This document shows positions 7,014-8,229 of a stretch of 8,229 bases of DNA, one piece after another; position 1 is the first letter of the stretch; the number at the start of each line of letters is the position of its first letter. Where the stretch lies: positions 1 to 8,229 of the forward strand of contig CAMAQI010000097.1 in NCBI GenBank assembly GCA_945860255.1, read 5' to 3'. Origin of the DNA: Methylacidiphilum caldifontis (lineage in GTDB: Bacteria > Verrucomicrobiota > Verrucomicrobiia > Methylacidiphilales > CAMAQI01). The notes below the pieces were generated by a model. That model made no database searches, was not told the DNA's origin, and was given only the letters and a program-made list of their open reading frames with translations. A program made the translations under genes and the position numbers.

Positions 7014-7070
7014 CTCACACGAAGCAACTGTCCTGATCGAATCAGGAATGGCACAGTTGTGAAGGGGATT
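7014..7070 (+). repeat. 57-nt palindromic repeat, copy 2
   Basis: This is the plus-strand counterpart of the element at 3615-3671 and has the same length. Outer stem: CAACTGT/ACAGTTG. Inner stem: TCCTGAT/ATCAGGA around CGA. It runs from CTCACACGAAG to GGGGATT and is followed by four more T. Compared with copy 1, two base pairs of the inner stem are exchanged for different complementary pairs (C-G to T-A and C-G to G-C), with the loop also changed. No flanking direct repeat is visible at this copy. Confidence 0.8.
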
Positions 7071-7074
7071 TTTT

Positions 7075-7155
7075 GCATCGATTCGGAGGATTTTCAGGAT
7101 AAAGACCAAAGAAAATGGTTTTTGAATTTATCCTCCCCATCCTCCCTATCGATGC
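7075..7155. repeat. Long imperfect stem-loop
   Basis: The arm 7075-7103 (GCATCGAT..GGAGGAT....AGGATAAA) and the arm 7127-7155 are complementary at 23 of 29 positions, in three perfect blocks of 8, 7 and 8 bases, around a 23-base loop that itself can form ACCA/TGGT. It begins four bases beyond the 57-nt repeat copy 2. No coding potential or terminator T-run is seen. Confidence 0.7.
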
Positions 7156-7290
7156 GAAAATTGCCTTTCCTCTGCGTTCCTTCTTGTCCGCCATAGTCAC
7201 GCGGTGCGGGACGAAGGAGGATGTGCGCTCTGCGGTTAATATTGCATTTTCTCTTCTCTTAAGTTGACGCCTATGCGCACGTGCGGGATC

Positions 7291-7437
7291 ACCTCATATC
7301 ACATGACCAATGGCTCCCGAACTCAGACGACAGTCCTGCGACATTGATCGATTTTCTTAATGGGCGTCGATTTCGTCTTATGACGTGATCCCCCGACTTG
7401 TCGGGGTCCCGATAGATTCCTAAAGCAATAAATGGGG
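7291..7437. other. Non-coding stretch with one GC-rich hairpin
   Basis: No gene is seen. The clearest structure is CCCCGAC-TT-GTCGGGG at 7391-7406, a perfect 7-bp stem with a 2-base spacer. It lies downstream of the tRNA-Ser duplication on the minus strand but lacks a T-run, so termination by it is not supported. Confidence 0.5.
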
Positions 7438-7693
7438 TAATCCTTCGGATGGGTGCTCGAACTGCAAGTTCGAATCCTTATTAAAATTGTCGCTATTGCG
7501 ACTAAATACTGGTGAGAGAGGGATTGGCTACGCCTGTACTTTTTTGAGCTATCGCTCGGGTTAGTTAATCCTTCGGATGGGTGCTCGAACTGCAAGTTCG
7601 AATCCTTATTGGAATTGTCGCTACCGCGACGAAAAAATGGTGAGAGAGGGATTCGAACCCTCGGTACGATTTAACTCGTACAACGGTTTAGCA
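7438..7693. repeat. 128-bp tandem duplication covering the 3' half of tRNA-Ser and its downstream flank
   Basis: Bases 7438-7525 and 7566-7653 match at 81 of 88 positions with no gap, offset 128. Each unit contains ATCC-TTC-GGAT, TCGAACT-GCA-AGTTCGA and GTCGC-(TATT or TACC)-GCGAC hairpins, then the last 16 bases or so of the tRNA gene (read antisense). Beyond 7525 the left unit is decayed but still shows GTAC, TTT and GG-TTAG at the positions matching the tRNA variable arm and anticodon arm, so the duplicated unit originally reached about the anticodon loop. Confidence 0.85.
7510..7565 (-). pseudogene. Relic of the tRNA-Ser 3' half
   Basis: The minus strand carries an intact acceptor 3' strand (TCTCACC) and part of the T-arm (AATCCCTC), but the other half of the T-stem is lost and the variable and anticodon arms are only faintly recognisable. 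There is no 5' half. It is the left unit of the 128-bp tandem duplication and would be transcribed after the functional tRNA if termination does not occur between them. Confidence 0.65.
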
Positions 7694-7726
7694 AACCGTC
7701 GCTTTCGACCACTCAGCCATCTCACC
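7638..7726 (-). tRNA. tRNA-Ser(GCT)
   Basis: A complete class II tRNA is seen on the minus strand. Acceptor stem GGTGAGA/TCTCACC; D-arm GCTGAGTGGTCGAAAGC; anticodon stem ACGGT/ACCGT with loop TTGCTAA and anticodon GCT, reading AGC and AGU serine codons; long variable arm with GTACGA/TCGTAC; T-arm GAGGG-TTCGAAT-CCCTC. The base after the acceptor stem is A, whereas bacterial serine tRNAs normally carry G73, and no CCA is encoded in the right register. The 3' half is tandemly duplicated immediately downstream. Confidence 0.97.
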
Positions 7727-7745
7727 GTGTCGTAAAAGAACGGTC

Positions 7746-7773
7746 ATCATACGAATATTGTTCCAATTGAAAA
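7746..7773 (-). promoter_or_regulatory. Likely promoter of tRNA-Ser
   Basis: On the minus strand, a -10-like TATGAT (7746-7751) is preceded by TTTTCA (7768-7773) with 16 bases between. Transcription would begin near 7739, leaving a leader of roughly a dozen bases before the tRNA 5' end at 7726. The -10 match is good, the -35 match weak. Confidence 0.45.
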
Positions 7774-7812
7774 GATTTTTTATTTAAACTCATTTTGAAT
7801 CTTTTTAAAGGA

Positions 7813-8220
7813 CTAATGTGAATCAGTACCCTCCACTCCCTGCTGTTTCGACCACCAAAATGCGAGGAATAGAAATGCGATGACAGCAAAGATCGCCCAA
7901 CGAAATAACATCATCCGATGTTCCGCTTTTTCATTCTGAAGCCTTTGCAAGCGATCAATCTCCTGTTGATGACTTAACTTTTTAGTACCCTCAACAAAGG
8001 AGGCCTGTTTCTCTTGGAGACTCGTAATTTGAAGCAAGATCGAATGACGAAACCGATCGGGCTCTCCCCCAGGATTGAGCTCCATTTTTTCCGCAGTAAC
8101 CCTTAACTCTTGAAGTGTTTCAAAGGAACTCGATTGAATCCTTCCACTCTCAAAATCTCTCCCCAAAGTATAAATTTTTTCTTGGAATTCTTTGAGAGTG
8201 GTTAGATGAGTAGCTTCCAT
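7813..8220 (-). CDS. Small coiled-coil protein with C-terminal membrane anchor, function unknown
   Basis: I do not recognise a family. The 135-residue product is highly charged and helical from 1 to 102, with heptad-like stretches at about 8-46 and 64-102 separated by a break at NPGGEPD (49-55). One hydrophobic segment follows (MMLFRWAIFAVIAFLFLAFWW, 103-123) and then a short hydrophilic tail, giving the topology of a tail-anchored protein with its bulk on the cytoplasmic side. The reading frame stays open from this ATG to the window edge at 8229, and no Shine-Dalgarno is visible, so translation could start further upstream. Downstream, AAAAGATT/AATCTTTT within about 7770-7808 could form a weak AT-rich hairpin before the tRNA gene. 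Confidence 0.7.
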   Translation of the reverse strand: MEATHLTTLKEFQEKIYTLGRDFESGRIQSSSFETLQELRVTAEKMELNPGGEPDRFRHSILLQITSLQEKQASFVEGTKKLSHQQEIDRLQRLQNEKAEHRMMLFRWAIFAVIAFLFLAFWWSKQQGVEGTDSH

Positions 8221-8229
8221 TGAGGACTG

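Larger units (their letters stand above)
6960..7290. mobile_element. MITE-like segment with 33-bp terminal inverted repeats
   Basis: The left end (6960-6992) and right end (7258-7290) are reverse complements at 31 of 33 positions. Read inward from the right end the repeat begins GATCCCGCACGTGCGCAT and finishes with TTAAG; it contains the perfect palindrome CGCACGTGCG. The 265 bases between hold palindromic element copy 2 (7014-7070), a long imperfect stem-loop (7075-7155) and CTCTGCG-type microrepeat remnants (about 7170-7235). No transposase frame is present. I could not identify a clear flanking target duplication, so this may be either a non-autonomous transposon or two independent copies of a dispersed repeat in opposite orientation. 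Confidence 0.5.

Noticed and set aside
6715..7196. Overlapping plus-strand frames of 115 and 155 codons in the repeat region
   Set aside because: They run through palindromes, the inverted repeat end and copy 2 of the 57-nt element. Composition is not protein-like, no family is recognisable, and no start signal is present.
7438..7653. Direct repeats at a tRNA 3' end as attachment sites of an integrated element
   Set aside because: The repeats are only 128 bases apart, enclose no integrase, and the left unit continues into a decayed tRNA half, so a tandem duplication explains them better.
7438..7653. CRISPR-like repeat arrangement
   Set aside because: Only two units of 88 bases, unequal to CRISPR repeat size, with no third copy and no cas genes.

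Overview
The window comes from a diderm bacterium of moderate GC. A TolC-family outer-membrane factor implies an outer membrane. A DUF721/DciA-type protein implies a bacterial DnaB loader of the DciA kind, and glycyl-tRNA synthetase is the single-chain alpha2 form rather than the alpha/beta tetramer. None of the start codons has a well-placed Shine-Dalgarno sequence. The phylum cannot be fixed from the sequence; a PVC-type lineage would fit but this is only a guess.

Layout: (1) 58-1842, plus strand: a polyamine-binding (PotD-like) protein without a signal peptide and apparently lacking much of its central region, then a membrane-anchored or secreted PDZ-domain protein. (2) 1839-3218, minus strand: glyS, convergent with the PDZ gene, the two stop codons overlapping. 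(3) 3219-3730: about 500 bases without a gene but dense in hairpins, including a 64-nt near-perfect palindrome and a 57-nt palindromic repeat flanked by an 11-bp direct repeat. (4) 3731-6634, minus strand: dciA-like gene, then tolC-like gene, then a PHP-domain phosphoesterase. (5) 6635-7637: about 1 kb without a gene, a mosaic of small palindromes, a 331-bp segment bounded by 33-bp inverted repeats (which carries a second copy of the 57-nt element and a further long stem-loop), and a 128-bp tandem duplication. (6) 7638-7726, minus strand: tRNA-Ser(GCT) with its own likely promoter; the duplication includes its 3' half, leaving a decayed tRNA relic. (7) 7813-8220, minus strand: a small coiled-coil protein with a C-terminal membrane anchor.

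The protein genes are mostly housekeeping or envelope functions with no shared pathway; dciA and tolC probably share a transcript. No defence, CRISPR, phage or transposase gene is present. The unusual content is in the two intergenic regions: a palindromic repeat family whose two copies differ by compensatory base-pair changes in the stem, a MITE-like segment, and a tRNA tail duplication comparable in layout to the rtT repeats beside E. coli tyrT.
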